DNA of 64,000 nucleotides from Glutamicibacter uratoxydans (GCF_006539925.1 NZ_BJNY01000011.1:62001-126000), one strand, 5' to 3'; shown: positions 44,085-53,148, numbered from the stretch's first letter. Numbers and translations: made by a program. Notes: generated by a model not told the origin, from the letters alone.

Positions 44085-44462
44085 ATGTCATACCCGCCGA
44101 ACCCATACCAGCAGGCCAACGGCTACCAGCAGACGAACAACGGGGAGGGCCAGAAGAGCTTCATCGCTACCTGGCTGCTGTCCTGGTTCCTCGGCGGATT
44201 CGGCATCGACCGGTTCTACCTGGGCAAGATCGGCACCGGAATCCTGAAGCTGATCACCATCGGTGGTTTTGGTATCTGGTACGTCATTGACGTCATCCTG
44301 ATTCTGGTCGGCGCCATGCGCGACAAGGCCGGCTACAAGCTCCAGGGCTACGAGCAGCACAAGAAGATCGTCTGGATCATCTCCCTGATCCTCTTCCTGT
44401 TGGGCACCGGCATCAGCGCCACTACCGCTCCTGACTACATCAACCAGCTGCAGTCGGTCTAA
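44085..44462 (+). CDS. TM2 domain-containing protein
   Basis: 125 aa. A polar Gln/Asn-rich start (SYPPNPYQQANGYQQT) is followed by the TM2 domain: KSFIATWLLSWFLGGFGIDR, FYLGKIGTGILKLITIGGFG, YVIDVILILVGAMRDKAGY, and a last helix IVWIISLILFLLGTG. GAGGAG stands before the ATG. Close in sequence to the TM2 part of the 42571 gene, so the two probably arose by duplication. TM2 proteins have no firm biochemical function. Confidence 0.83.
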   Translation: MSYPPNPYQQANGYQQTNNGEGQKSFIATWLLSWFLGGFGIDRFYLGKIGTGILKLITIGGFGIWYVIDVILILVGAMRDKAGYKLQGYEQHKKIVWIISLILFLLGTGISATTAPDYINQLQSV

Positions 44463-44502
44463 GACACTGGCTCCATTGCCGCGGCTTTCAGCCCGCACCC
44501 AG

Positions 44503-44542
44503 CACCGCCTTCACGGATATGTACTTGTGAAGGCGGTGTTTT
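44503..44542 (+). terminator. Intrinsic terminator after the TM2 gene
   Basis: Perfect 12-bp stem (44503-44514 with 44527-44538), 12-nt loop, then TTTT at 44539-44542. Confidence 0.87.
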
Positions 44543-44640
44543 GTCTTCTGCGAAGCTGACAGCGAAGTGCTGGGGCATGTTCCCGGGGAATTTTCCGAAC
44601 CTCAGGCAGAATGGGGTGTGGGCAACAAAAGGAGTTCAAC

Positions 44641-44694
44641 ATGCCATGTGAGAAGTCCATGAAGGAAACCGCCGCTGGGGGCGGGCCGCGCTGA
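44641..44694 (+). CDS. 17-codon leader ORF upstream of the osmoprotectant ABC operon
   Basis: The peptide is MPCEKSMKETAAGGGPR. Its ATG has the best ribosome binding site of the operon, AAAAGGAG, 6 nt upstream. Its stop codon overlaps the ATPase start (TGATG at 44692-44696), and the ATPase gene itself has no Shine-Dalgarno. This is the layout of a translationally coupled leader peptide. The peptide has no evident motif of a known attenuator. It could also be a chance frame that merely supplies the ribosome entry site. Confidence 0.5.
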   Translation: MPCEKSMKETAAGGGPR

Positions 44695-45521
44695 TGATTG
44701 AATTCAGGACAGTTGCCAAACGATACCTAGACGGAACCACGGCGGTTGACAACTTTTCACTGACAGTGCCGAACGGAAAAACCACTGTCCTGGTGGGCTC
44801 GTCCGGCTGCGGGAAAACTACGCTGCTGCGCATGGTCAACCGCATGGTCGAACCGACCAGCGGAAGTGTGCTGATTGACGGAGAAGACATCCGCTCGCAG
44901 CCAGTCGTGCCCCTGCGGCGCAGCATCGGCTATGTCATGCAGAACGCGGGCCTGCTGCCGCACTTTACCGTCGCTCAGAACATCTCCACCGTTCTCAGGC
45001 TGCAGAAAACCGGCCGCAAGGCCGCCGAAAACCGGGCGCACGAGCTGATGGAAGTAATGGGGCTGGATACCGCCCTGGCCCAGCGTTATCCGCACCAGCT
45101 TTCCGGAGGCCAGCAGCAGCGCGTGGGGGTGGCCCGCGGTCTGGCGGCAGACCCTGCGATTCTGCTGATGGACGAGCCCTTTGGAGCAGTTGACCCGATC
45201 GTGCGTTCAGAACTGCAGAAAGAGCTGATTCGGCTGCAGAGCGAGCTGGGAAAAACGATCCTCTTCGTTACCCACGATATTGACGAAGCATTCCTTCTGG
45301 GCGACCAGGTCGCCATCTTGTCCGCAGGAGCCAACCTGCTGCAGCTGGGAAGCCCCAGCCAAATCATTGAAGCCCCTGCCAGCGACTTCGTTGCCTCGTT
45401 CATCGGGGCCGAACGAGGCCAGCGGGCCCTGTCGGTCAAGCAGACGCCCACCGGCCCGGTGCTGGTCGACGGCCAGGGGCGCACCCAGGGCCGGCTGGTC
45501 GGAGCAGATGAAGCCTCATGA
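44694..45521 (+). CDS. Osmoprotectant ABC transporter ATP-binding protein (OpuCA/ProV-like)
   Basis: 275 aa ATPase of a glycine betaine/choline/carnitine-type importer. Begins MIEFRTVAKRYLDGTTAVDN like the family. Walker A GSSGCGKTT (about 37-45), Q-loop MQNAGLLPHFTV, signature LSGGQQQRVGVARGLA, Walker B LLMDEPFGAVDPIVR and H-loop FVTHDIDEAF are intact. The C-terminal CBS domains of full ProV/OpuCA proteins are missing; it has only about 30 residues after the ATPase, as in short OpuBA-like forms. Coupled to the leader ORF upstream and to the permease downstream (ATGA). Confidence 0.9.
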   Translation: MIEFRTVAKRYLDGTTAVDNFSLTVPNGKTTVLVGSSGCGKTTLLRMVNRMVEPTSGSVLIDGEDIRSQPVVPLRRSIGYVMQNAGLLPHFTVAQNISTVLRLQKTGRKAAENRAHELMEVMGLDTALAQRYPHQLSGGQQQRVGVARGLAADPAILLMDEPFGAVDPIVRSELQKELIRLQSELGKTILFVTHDIDEAFLLGDQVAILSAGANLLQLGSPSQIIEAPASDFVASFIGAERGQRALSVKQTPTGPVLVDGQGRTQGRLVGADEAS

Positions 45522-46207
45522 CATGGATCGCTGAGAACTTCGAGCTCATCGCGTCATTGACGCTGGTGCACCTGCGCCAAAGCCTAGTTGCGCTGGGCCT
45601 GGGTTTTGCCATTTCCCTGGCTCTGGGCTGGGTTGCCTGGCGGGTGGAATTCCTGCGCAGCCTGCTGGTCACCACCACCGGGCTGATGTACACCATTCCG
45701 TCGTTGGCGCTGCTGATGATCCTTCCGGTGGCCACCGGGATGAGTGCGATCAGCGAGGGCAACCTCATCGTCGCGCTGGTGGTCTACGCGGTGGCGATCC
45801 TGCTGCGCAGCGTCGTCGACGGGCTCGAATCCGTCGGGCCTGAGGTCCGCCAGGCGGCCACCGCCTTGGGCTATGGTCCTGCCCGGCGCTTCGCGGCCGT
45901 TGAACTGCCTCTGGCCGGACCTGTCATCCTCTCGGGGCTGAGAGTCACGGCAGTGAGCACCATTTCACTTGCAACGGTGGGAATCCTCGTCGGCGTGACA
46001 AATCTCGGCTACCTGTTCACCAATGGGCTGCAGCGGCGAATCATCCCTGAAGTTTTCTCCGGAATCCTGGCCGTCGCCGTGGTGGCGCTGGCCATCGACC
46101 TGCTGCTCGTGCTGCTAGGGCGCGCGCTGATGCCGTGGACCCGTCCGGCAGCAGCGAAGCGCAGGTCCTTATCGCCGCACACGGCTGGGGCCGGTGAGGC
46201 GCCATGA
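45518..46207 (+). CDS. Osmoprotectant ABC transporter permease (OpuCB/ProW-like, first)
   Basis: 229 aa inner-membrane subunit with five to six hydrophobic segments. The EAA loop reads VRQAATALGYGPARRFAAVELPLAGP (core ALGYGPARRF...ELPLAGP). TTGLMYTIPSLALLMILPV is typical of the OpuC permease start of the transport domain. Overlaps the ATPase gene and the second permease gene by 4 nt each, giving strict coupling across the operon. Confidence 0.88.
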   Translation: MTWIAENFELIASLTLVHLRQSLVALGLGFAISLALGWVAWRVEFLRSLLVTTTGLMYTIPSLALLMILPVATGMSAISEGNLIVALVVYAVAILLRSVVDGLESVGPEVRQAATALGYGPARRFAAVELPLAGPVILSGLRVTAVSTISLATVGILVGVTNLGYLFTNGLQRRIIPEVFSGILAVAVVALAIDLLLVLLGRALMPWTRPAAAKRRSLSPHTAGAGEAP

Positions 46208-46947
46208 ACCTGATTTCTGATGCACTGGCATGGATTGCCGACCCGCAGCAGTGGCAGGGCGGCGATTCTCTGCAGCTGCTGATCGGCCAGCACCTGATGT
46301 ACACCGCCTGGGCAGTCTTGATTGCCGGGGCCATCGCGATCCCGCTGGGCTGGATGATCGGGCACACCGGCAAGGGCAGGGAAGCTGCCATGGCGGTGTC
46401 CGGGGCGGCCCGGGCGGTGCCGTCCTTCGGGCTGCTGATTCTCCTGGTGCTGCTCATGGGCGTGCTGCACAAGCCCGAAGCCGCGCTGCTGACATTCGTG
46501 CTGCTGGCCATTCCCTCCTTGCTGGCGGGCGCCTATGGCGGGTTTGAAGCCATCGACCGGAAAACCATCGACGCTGCCCGCGCCATGGGCATGACCGAGA
46601 AGGAAATCCTGTTCAAGGTAGAGATCCCGCTGGGGTTGCCTTTGCTTCTTGGGGGAGTACGCTCGGCTGTACTGCAGGTTGTTGCCACGGTGACCATCGC
46701 CGCCTACGTCAATCTGGGCGGCCTGGGCCTGCCGATCATCAGCGGATTGAACCTGCGCAGGTTTGACATGGTGCTGGGCGGATCGCTGCTGGTTGCCGCC
46801 TTGGCGCTGCTGCTCGACACGCTGTTCATGATCCTGTCGCGGTGGGCGGTGCCGCACGGACTGAGGCTGCAGAGGCGGCCGAGCGCCAACCCTGCGCGAA
46901 TGCTTTTTAGAAAACCGGCTCCACCTATGCAAAGGCAGGAAAGATGA
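46204..46947 (+). CDS. Osmoprotectant ABC transporter permease (OpuCD/ProW-like, second)
   Basis: 247 aa. About six hydrophobic segments with the EAA loop IDAARAMGMTEKEILFKVEIPLGLP (core AARAMGMTEKEIL). SGAARAVPSFGLLILLVLLMG and VTIAAYVNLGGLGLPIISGL match the OpuCB/CD family. Ends with a basic tail. Two different permeases plus one ATPase and a lipoprotein receptor is the OpuC arrangement. Overlaps the receptor gene by 4 nt. Confidence 0.88.
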   Translation: MNLISDALAWIADPQQWQGGDSLQLLIGQHLMYTAWAVLIAGAIAIPLGWMIGHTGKGREAAMAVSGAARAVPSFGLLILLVLLMGVLHKPEAALLTFVLLAIPSLLAGAYGGFEAIDRKTIDAARAMGMTEKEILFKVEIPLGLPLLLGGVRSAVLQVVATVTIAAYVNLGGLGLPIISGLNLRRFDMVLGGSLLVAALALLLDTLFMILSRWAVPHGLRLQRRPSANPARMLFRKPAPPMQRQER

Positions 46948-47852
46948 AAAGACTGGCAATGAAACTTGCGGCGGCGGCCTCGCTGGCCGGGCTCATGGCG
47001 CTCACCAGCTGCGGCGGCTCCGATCCGCTGGCCCAGAACACGCCGTCGGCGGATTCCACCGATGCGCAGCAGGCAGTAGTGGTCGGCTCGCAGGCCTACT
47101 ACTCGAATGAGATCATCGCGGAGATCTACGCCCAGGCCCTGGAAAAATCCGGAATGAAGGTCACCCGCCAGTTCAACATCGGACAGCGCGACGCCTACAT
47201 GCCGGAGCTTGAAAACGGGTCGATCGACATCATGCCCGAATACACCGGCAACCTGCTGCAGTACTTCGACGCGAAGACCGAGGCACGCTCCTCCGAGGAT
47301 GTCTACACGCAGCTGCAGGAGGCGCTGCCACAGTCAATGGCCGTGCTCTCCAAGTCCGAGGCCTCGGACCAGGACTCGTACACCGTGACCGAGGCTTTCG
47401 CCCAGGAGCACCAGCTGAAATCGATCGGCGATCTGGGCTCGGTGGGGCAGAAGCTGACCCTGGGCGGCCCGCCCGAGCTGGCCCAGCGCCCCTACGGCCC
47501 CAAGGGTCTTGCCTCCACCTACGGCGTCGACGTGGACTTCAGCGCCACCGGAGACACCACGGTCGAAGACCTGGTGGCGGGTACCGTCGACGTCGCCAAC
47601 GTCTTCACCGCAGACCCGCGCATCCAAACTGACAAGCTGGTGGTGCTGGATGATCCCAAGTCGCTGTTCTTGGCCTCCAATGTGGTCCCGGTGGTGGACT
47701 CGTCGATAAAGGACCAGCTGGCGGCGGTGATCGATCCGGTCAGCGAGAAGCTCACCGCCACGTCGCTGGTCCAGCTCAATGTGCTCAGCACCGTGGACAA
47801 GAAGTCAGCCAAGGACATCGCCTCGGCCTGGCTGGCGGAGAACATCGGCTAG
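46944..47852 (+). CDS. Osmoprotectant ABC transporter substrate-binding lipoprotein (OpuCC/ProX-like)
   Basis: 302 aa. Signal peptide MKRLAMKLAAAASLAGLMA with lipobox LTSC (Cys at about residue 23). The mature receptor shows the QAT/OpuAC-type pattern: VVVGSQAYYSNEIIAEIYAQ at its start (core VGSQAYYSNEIIA), IDIMPEYTGNLLQYF, LGGPPELAQRPYGPKGL, and ADPRIQTDKLVVLDDPK. Aromatic cage residues for a quaternary ammonium ligand are suggested by YY and EYTGN but cannot be verified here. Last gene of the operon. Confidence 0.9.
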   Translation: MKRLAMKLAAAASLAGLMALTSCGGSDPLAQNTPSADSTDAQQAVVVGSQAYYSNEIIAEIYAQALEKSGMKVTRQFNIGQRDAYMPELENGSIDIMPEYTGNLLQYFDAKTEARSSEDVYTQLQEALPQSMAVLSKSEASDQDSYTVTEAFAQEHQLKSIGDLGSVGQKLTLGGPPELAQRPYGPKGLASTYGVDVDFSATGDTTVEDLVAGTVDVANVFTADPRIQTDKLVVLDDPKSLFLASNVVPVVDSSIKDQLAAVIDPVSEKLTATSLVQLNVLSTVDKKSAKDIASAWLAENIG

Positions 47853-47946
47853 CCGCCGGCCGAGGCCCCGGGCGAGTGATTATTCTCTAGCGCGGATGCA
47901 GGGTGCGGGCTGTGTGTAAATTCGGCCCGTTCCGCAGCGCTCGCGC

Positions 47947-47952
47947 TACCCT
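47947..47952 (+). promoter_or_regulatory. Candidate -10 box (TACCCT) of ftsK
   Basis: TACCCT lies 6 nt before the ftsK ATG; only a weak TGAAG lies between, so the transcript may be leaderless. Confidence 0.35.
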
Positions 47953-47958
47953 TGAAGC

Positions 47959-50900
47959 ATGGCCCCACGTACCCAATCTCAGGGGACGAAGAAGCCCGCG
48001 GCGCGAAAACCCAAGGCGTCCGGCTCCTCGTCTTCCAAGAAACCTACCGAGAATCTGGAACAGGAACTCGCCCTGCCGCTGCGCGCAATCCGCAGCGTGT
48101 GGATGGGCATCGCCCGGATTGTCGGCGGCGCCTTCCGCCGCATCGGCGGCGCCGTCAAGCCCGACTACGAGCTGCGCCGCGACGGCACCGGACTGTTCCT
48201 CGCGCTGATTGCCCTGGCGGTCGCCGTCATCGAGTGGTGGGGCCTGCGCGATGCCGGGTGGTTTGGCCGCGGCGTGCACGCGGTGGCCGGAGGAACCCTG
48301 GGCTTCATGGCGGTGCTGCTGCCGGTGATCCTGTTCATCGGCGCCGCACGGCTGTTCCGGCACCCCGAGGCGGAGGCGGAGAACAACCGCATCGGCATCG
48401 GGCTGCTGATCATGACGCTGTCCGGGTCCTCCATCGCTTCGCTGGCCAACGGCTCGCCGGCGGTCTCCGAGGACTTCGACGTGCTGTGGCAGGCCGGCGG
48501 CATGGCCGGCTCGATTCTGGGCACCCCGCTGGGCCTGCTGATTTCGGTGCCCGGAGCCATGGCGGTGTTCATCTTCCTGGTCTTCATGTCGGTGCTGATC
48601 ATCACCGCCACCCCGATCACGCAGATCCCTGCGCGCATCAAGCTGGGCTACAACCGGCTGCTGGGCCAGGATCCGGATGCCCCGCGCCCGCAGCGCGAGG
48701 CAGATCCCGGATCGGGGCTCGACGCACGGGCCGAGGCCCACGACCAGTCGTACCTGTACCCGGAAGCGGATGAAGCCCCCGCGCCGAAAAAGAAGAAGCC
48801 AGGCTTCTTCGAGCGCCGCGCCGCGGCGGCCCGCAAGGTCACCGAGGTCTACGACGTGGACGACCACGACGGCTCGGCACGCACCGGGGACGTGGCCTAT
48901 GACAAGGCAGTAGTGGATGAGAACGGCGAGGACTTCAACGAAGCCGCCACCACCTCGCTGCCCACCCTTGACCGCTTCCGCAAGAAGAACAAGCGCAACG
49001 AGGTTTTCGACGCGGATGCCGGCGCCACCCAGGCGCTGTCCCGCGAGCAGCTGGCCGCCGCCCGCGGCGAGAATCCCACCACCGCACACCCGGTGGTCGA
49101 CGACCATCACGAGCCGGAGCCCGAGCCGGCACCGGCCGAGCCGGCCATCCCGCCGGGGGTCAAGCGCCCCACCAAGGCCGAATCCGAAATGGCGCAGATC
49201 ATGGAGAGCATCGGGCTCAAGTCCGAGCCCGAAGCCGCCACCGACGCCATCAGCCAGGTCTCTTCGCGCGCCGCCGGCCTGCCTGCAGCGCCGCAGGCTC
49301 CGATCCCTGCCCGCACCGAACAGCTGCAGCTCTCCGGGGACGTGAGCTACACGCTGCCTTCGGATGACTACCTGCCGCCGGGACCGCCGGCCAAGGAAGC
49401 CAGCGAGGCCAACCAGGTGGTGGTCGACGCGCTGACCAACACCCTGCAGCAGTTCAAGGTCGATGCCCAGGTCACCGGGTTCTCCCGCGGTCCGACGGTG
49501 ACCCGGTATGAGATCGAGTTGTCCCCGGGCACCAAGGTGGAGAAGGTCACCGCGCTGGCCAAGAACATCTCCTACGCCGTGGCCTCCTCGGATGTGCGCA
49601 TCCTGTCGCCGATCCCCGGCAAGTCCGCCATCGGCATCGAGATCCCGAACACCGACAAGGAAGTCGTCGCGCTGGGCGACGTGCTGCGCAGCGCCAACGC
49701 GCGCAAGTCCGAGCACCCGATGATCATGGGTGTGGGCAAGGATGTGGAGGGCGGCTTCGTCGTCGCCAACCTCGCTAAGATGCCGCACCTGCTGGTGGCA
49801 GGCGCCACCGGCGCGGGCAAGTCATCCTTCGTGAACTCGATGATCACCTCCATCCTGATGCGCTCCACCCCGGACCAGGTGCGCATGGTCATGGTCGACC
49901 CCAAGCGCGTGGAGCTCACCGCCTATGAGGGCGTGCCGCACCTGATCACCCCGATCATCACCAACCCGAAGAAGGCCGCCGAGGCCCTGCAGTGGGTGGT
50001 GCGTGAAATGGACACCCGCTACGACGACCTGGCGAACTTCGGCTACAAGCACATCGACGACTTCAACAAGGCGGTCAAGGCCGGCAAGGTGCACCCTCCC
50101 GAAGGCTCCAAGCGCGTGCTCAAGCCCTACCCGTACCTGCTGGTGATTGTGGACGAGCTCGCCGATTTGATGATGGTCGCCCCGCGCGACGTGGAAGACT
50201 CGATCGTGCGCATCACCCAGCTGGCCCGCGCCGCCGGCATCCACCTGGTGCTGGCCACCCAGCGCCCGTCCGTGGACGTGGTCACCGGCCTGATCAAGGC
50301 CAACGTGCCTTCGCGCATGGCCTTTGCGACCTCCTCGGTGACCGACTCCCGCGTGGTCCTGGACCAGCCGGGCGCCGAAAAGCTGCTGGGCCAGGGCGAC
50401 GCCCTGTTCCTGCCGATGGGCACCTCCAAGCCGATGCGCGTGCAGGGTGCCTGGGTGACCGAGTCGGAGATCCACCGCGTGGTGGAGCACGTCAAGGCCC
50501 AGCTCAAGCCCGAATACCGCGAAGACGTCATGCCTGCGGTGGAAAAGAAGAAGATCGACGAGGACATCGGAGACGATCTGGACCTGCTGCTGCAGGCCAC
50601 CGAACTGGTGGTCACCAGCCAGTTCGGCTCCACCTCGATGCTGCAGCGCAAGCTGCGCGTGGGCTTTGCCAAGGCCGGGCGCCTGATGGACCTGATGGAA
50701 TCGCGCGGCGTGGTCGGCCCGTCCGAAGGCTCCAAGGCCCGCGATGTGCTGGTCAAGCCGGACGACCTGCCGATGGTGCTGGCGGCGATGCGCGGCGACG
50801 ATCCAGGCACCGCGCAGGCCTCCGCCGCGGAGCAGGCGCTGGTCGACGAGGCGAATGTGAACCACGCCGATCCGGTGGCAGAATATGCTGAAGACCTAGT

Positions 50901-51003
50901 GGCCAAGGACCTTGAGAACCGGCCGCAGGCCGTTGACTACTTCGACGGTTCCGACGACGATGATTCAGGCGAGGACGCCTGGAATCTGACAGGGAGAAAC
51001 TGA
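47959..51003 (+). CDS. ftsK: DNA translocase FtsK/SpoIIIE
   Basis: 1014 aa. Pumps chromosomal DNA through the closing septum. After a basic, Pro/Lys/Ser-rich start there are four membrane segments (about 75-210), then a long acidic linker (about 230-460) with Pro/Ala/Glu-rich stretches, then the motor: alpha domain with [17 protein letters not shown], Walker [17 protein letters not shown] (about 612-627), Walker [37 protein letters not shown], and the C-terminal gamma winged helix [25 protein letters not shown] (core [13 protein letters not shown]) that reads KOPS-type sequences. A 633-codon antisense frame across the first half is a shadow. Confidence 0.97.
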   Translation: MAPRTQSQGTKKPAARKPKASGSSSSKKPTENLEQELALPLRAIRSVWMGIARIVGGAFRRIGGAVKPDYELRRDGTGLFLALIALAVAVIEWWGLRDAGWFGRGVHAVAGGTLGFMAVLLPVILFIGAARLFRHPEAEAENNRIGIGLLIMTLSGSSIASLANGSPAVSEDFDVLWQAGGMAGSILGTPLGLLISVPGAMAVFIFLVFMSVLIITATPITQIPARIKLGYNRLLGQDPDAPRPQREADPGSGLDARAEAHDQSYLYPEADEAPAPKKKKPGFFERRAAAARKVTEVYDVDDHDGSARTGDVAYDKAVVDENGEDFNEAATTSLPTLDRFRKKNKRNEVFDADAGATQALSREQLAAARGENPTTAHPVVDDHHEPEPEPAPAEPAIPPGVKRPTKAESEMAQIMESIGLKSEPEAATDAISQVSSRAAGLPAAPQAPIPARTEQLQLSGDVSYTLPSDDYLPPGPPAKEASEANQVVVDALTNTLQQFKVDAQVTGFSRGPTVTRYEIELSPGTKVEKVTALAKNISYAVASSDVRILSPIPGKSAIGIEIPNTDKEVVALGDVLRSANARKSEHPMIMGVGKDVEGGFVVANLAKMPHLLVAGATGAGKSSFVNSMITSILMRSTPDQVRMVMVDPKRVELTAYEGVPHLITPIITNPKKAAEALQWVVREMDTRYDDLANFGYKHIDDFNKAVKAGKVHPPEGSKRVLKPYPYLLVIVDELADLMMVAPRDVEDSIVRITQLARAAGIHLVLATQRPSVDVVTGLIKANVPSRMAFATSSVTDSRVVLDQPGAEKLLGQGDALFLPMGTSKPMRVQGAWVTESEIHRVVEHVKAQLKPEYREDVMPAVEKKKIDEDIGDDLDLLLQATELVVTSQFGSTSMLQRKLRVGFAKAGRLMDLMESRGVVGPSEGSKARDVLVKPDDLPMVLAAMRGDDPGTAQASAAEQALVDEANVNHADPVAEYAEDLVAKDLENRPQAVDYFDGSDDDDSGEDAWNLTGRN

Positions 51004-51008
51004 AGCCG

Positions 51009-51620
51009 ATGACCGATCAAGCTGGCCAGAACCAGCAGCCGCAGGCGCCGACGCTGAACATCGCCAATGTGCTGACCACGATCCGCATCATCATGGTGCC
51101 GTTCTTCGTCTGGGCGCTGCTGGCCGATGCTTCGCAGCAGGGCACCTGGCGCTGGGTGGCCTTGGCGATCTTCGTGCTGGCCATGTACACGGACAAGCTC
51201 GACGGGGACCTGGCCCGCAGCCGCGGGCTGGTCACCAACTTCGGCAAGATTGCCGATCCGATCGCCGACAAGCTGCTTACCGGCTCCGCGCTGGTCTGCC
51301 TGTCGATTATTGCCGAGCTGCCCTGGTGGGTCACCTTGACCATCTTGGTGCGCGAATGGGGCATTACCCTGCTGCGCGTCGTGGTGATCAAGTACGGCGT
51401 CATCGCGGCGAACATGGGCGGCAAGATCAAGACCGTGCTGCAGGCGGTGTCCATCGGCCTGTACCTGCTGCCGTTCACCCACACCATTGGCTGGCTGCAC
51501 ACCGTGGCGTGGTCCCTGATGCTGCTGACCATGGCGGTGACCGTGGTCACCGGCGTGGAGTACATCTTCAAGGCCGCGGCGCTGTACGACGCGCACAAGA
51601 AGAACCAGGGCAAAAACTAG
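51009..51620 (+). CDS. pgsA: CDP-diacylglycerol-glycerol-3-phosphate 3-phosphatidyltransferase
   Basis: 203 aa membrane enzyme that makes phosphatidylglycerol phosphate. The CDP-alcohol phosphotransferase motif DGxxAR-x8-GxxxDxxxD is complete: DGDLARSRG then TNFGKIADPIADKLL (about residues 62-85). Four to five hydrophobic segments follow. ANVLTTIRIIMVPFFVW (here NIANVLTTIRIIMVP) is the usual N-terminal helix. It starts 5 nt after ftsK. In actinobacteria two homologues may occur; the ftsK-pgsA-cinA order supports pgsA. Confidence 0.92.
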   Translation: MTDQAGQNQQPQAPTLNIANVLTTIRIIMVPFFVWALLADASQQGTWRWVALAIFVLAMYTDKLDGDLARSRGLVTNFGKIADPIADKLLTGSALVCLSIIAELPWWVTLTILVREWGITLLRVVVIKYGVIAANMGGKIKTVLQAVSIGLYLLPFTHTIGWLHTVAWSLMLLTMAVTVVTGVEYIFKAAALYDAHKKNQGKN

Positions 51621-51648
51621 AAGCCGGGAACATTCCGGCATCCGCACA

Positions 51649-51679
51649 GGTGCGCATCGAGAAGTTCTCGGTGCGCACC
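51649..51679. repeat. Near-perfect 31-bp palindrome between pgsA and cinA
   Basis: Two 15-nt arms (51649-51663 and 51665-51679) with one G-U pair around a single central base. As RNA it folds as a hairpin with a 3-5 nt loop; a smaller hairpin (GCCGG...CCGGC) lies just before at 51623-51639. No T run follows, so a processing or stability element is more likely than a terminator. Confidence 0.6.
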
Positions 51680-51716
51680 AGCTGTATCCACCGAGACCAA
51701 CTGTGAAGGATGGAAC

Positions 51717-52196
51717 ATGAGGAACCAGGCACCGGCGGCGATTGCCGCAGCCAAGAGCAAGCAGCTTCAGCTGGCCACCGCCGAATCTTTGACCGCTGGC
51801 ATGATCGCCGCCACCCTGGCGGAGGTCCCCGGGGCTTCGGCGGTGCTGCGCGGCGGCATCGTCAGCTATTCAAGCGACGTCAAGGCCCAGGTGCTCGGCG
51901 TCGATGCCGGGCTGCTTGAATCCAACGGGTCCGTGGATCCCGAAGTGGCCCGCCAGATGGCGGTCGGCGCCCAGCGCGTCTGCCAGGCGGATGCGGCGGT
52001 GTCCGCTACCGGTGTGGCGGGCCCGGCTGCGCACGACGGGAAATCGGTGGGCACGGTTTTCATCGGCTGGGCCATCGGCGATCAATCGGGAGCCAAAGAA
52101 CACCATTTTGTGGGCGACCGTGCGCAGATTCGAGAACAAAGCACTAATGCTGCAATTAGCCAGCTGGCTGCCATTTTGGGTAAAGCTTCTTCATAG
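51717..52196 (+). CDS. cinA: CinA C-terminal domain protein, nicotinamide-nucleotide amidohydrolase
   Basis: 159 aa, only the CinA/PncC amidase domain (full CinA is about 420 aa). It hydrolyses NMN to nicotinate mononucleotide in NAD recycling. Motifs: LATAESLTAGMIAATLAEVPG with the catalytic Ser (core TAESLTAG), VLRGGIVSYSSDVKAQVLG, and SATGVAGPAAHDGKSVGTVFIG. GAAGGATGG before the ATG gives a fair ribosome binding site. Upstream of clgR and recA, a common cinA-recA linkage. Confidence 0.92.
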   Translation: MRNQAPAAIAAAKSKQLQLATAESLTAGMIAATLAEVPGASAVLRGGIVSYSSDVKAQVLGVDAGLLESNGSVDPEVARQMAVGAQRVCQADAAVSATGVAGPAAHDGKSVGTVFIGWAIGDQSGAKEHHFVGDRAQIREQSTNAAISQLAAILGKASS

Positions 52197-52488
52197 GAAA
52201 GTCGGAAATACTATTTTTCCTGGAATGTTTCGCAATGATTCGACGATATGTGGCGTGAGTCGCATTTTTATGATTAGGGTGAAGGCACGGGAACAAATTC
52301 GAACAACTCTCCGTTGTACGATTTGAAGGGCCGCAAGGATGGCCCCCGGTATTGAATACATCTTCGAGAAGGACCTAGGAGCAAAGGCTAAATTTATGGT
52401 CAAGCAACCCGTCACTGTCAATGGTGTTGTCCGTTGGCGCGATATGGGAGAAGCCCATACGGTCCAGCCCGAGAAGGAGGAGCACAAA

Positions 52489-52809
52489 ATGGTAGTACTC
52501 CGTCATGAAATCGGCGACGTTCTGCGCGACGTCCGCCAGCGCCAGGGCCGCACCCTCCGCGAGGTTTCCCACAGCGCCCGGGTTTCCTTGGGCTACCTTT
52601 CAGAGGTCGAGCGCGGACAGAAGGAAGCATCTTCCGAGCTGCTGTCCTCGATCTGCTCGGCGTTGGAAATTCCACTCTCGCTGATGCTTCGCGAAGTTTC
52701 CGAGCGAGTCGCCTTGGCAGAAGGCATCACCATCCCAGATACCGTTCCCATGGATATGGCCAATGAATTTGCGGCGGCCCGCAATAACAAGCCGCTGGCT
52801 TCGGTCTAG
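52489..52809 (+). CDS. clgR: HTH-type regulator ClgR (XRE family)
   Basis: 106 aa. Activates clp protease and other stress genes in actinobacteria. N-terminal Cro/C1 helix-turn-helix: [40 protein letters not shown]. The C-terminal tail ends KPLASV, a degradation-type end as ClgR is itself a Clp substrate (Ala/Val end). The start at ATG 52489 has a perfect AAGGAGG 8 nt upstream; the in-frame extension to 52339 (50 residues) has no domain and is rejected. Next to DUF3046 and recA as in related genomes. Confidence 0.9.
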   Translation: MVVLRHEIGDVLRDVRQRQGRTLREVSHSARVSLGYLSEVERGQKEASSELLSSICSALEIPLSLMLREVSERVALAEGITIPDTVPMDMANEFAAARNNKPLASV

Positions 52810-52857
52810 GACAATCAGAATTCACCGGGGCTTCTGAAGTGAATTCAGAATTCCCGC

Positions 52858-52894
52858 CAACGAGGGTTCACGCGTCGAGCGTGGACCCTCGTTG
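52858..52894 (+). terminator. Terminator-like hairpin after clgR
   Basis: 16-bp stem (52858-52873 with 52879-52894) with one G-U pair and loop GTCGA. It has no T run, and the DUF3046 gene begins 21 nt later, so it may only reduce readthrough. Confidence 0.65.
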
Positions 52895-52915
52895 CAATTA
52901 TGGAAGAATGCACCA

Positions 52916-53140
52916 GTGCGACTTAGTGACTTTTGGCGAAATCTTGAACATGAATTCGGCCCTCGGTACTCCCATGTCTTGGCCGATACCCTCTCGTTGA
53001 CCGAGCTGGGAAGTCTGACCGCAAATGAGGCGTTGAACAAGGGGATCAAGCCTAAGCAGGTATGGGAAGCCATGTGCCGGGCCCAGGATGTCCCAGTGGA
53101 GCGGTGGCTCGGCGTCGACATCGAGCCGAAGCAGTCTTGA
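52916..53140 (+). CDS. DUF3046 family protein
   Basis: 74 aa. Begins VRLSDFWRNLEHEFGPRYSH, the typical start of DUF3046 (xRLTEFWxxMEEEFG), and has LTANEALNKGIKPKQVWEAM and DVPVERWLG. The start is GTG 52916, with GGAAG 9 nt upstream; the ORF back to 52892 is not family-like. DUF3046 genes sit just upstream of recA in many actinobacteria, but no role is known. Confidence 0.87.
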   Translation: MRLSDFWRNLEHEFGPRYSHVLADTLSLTELGSLTANEALNKGIKPKQVWEAMCRAQDVPVERWLGVDIEPKQS

Positions 53141-53148
53141 CCGGCGCA

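Noticed and set aside
47887-49788. 633-codon antisense open frame over the start of ftsK
   Set aside because: Covers the FtsK membrane and linker regions; no domain or ribosome binding site fits.
52339-52488. 50-codon in-frame extension of clgR
   Set aside because: The internal ATG at 52489 has a perfect AAGGAGG site and gives the usual ClgR length.
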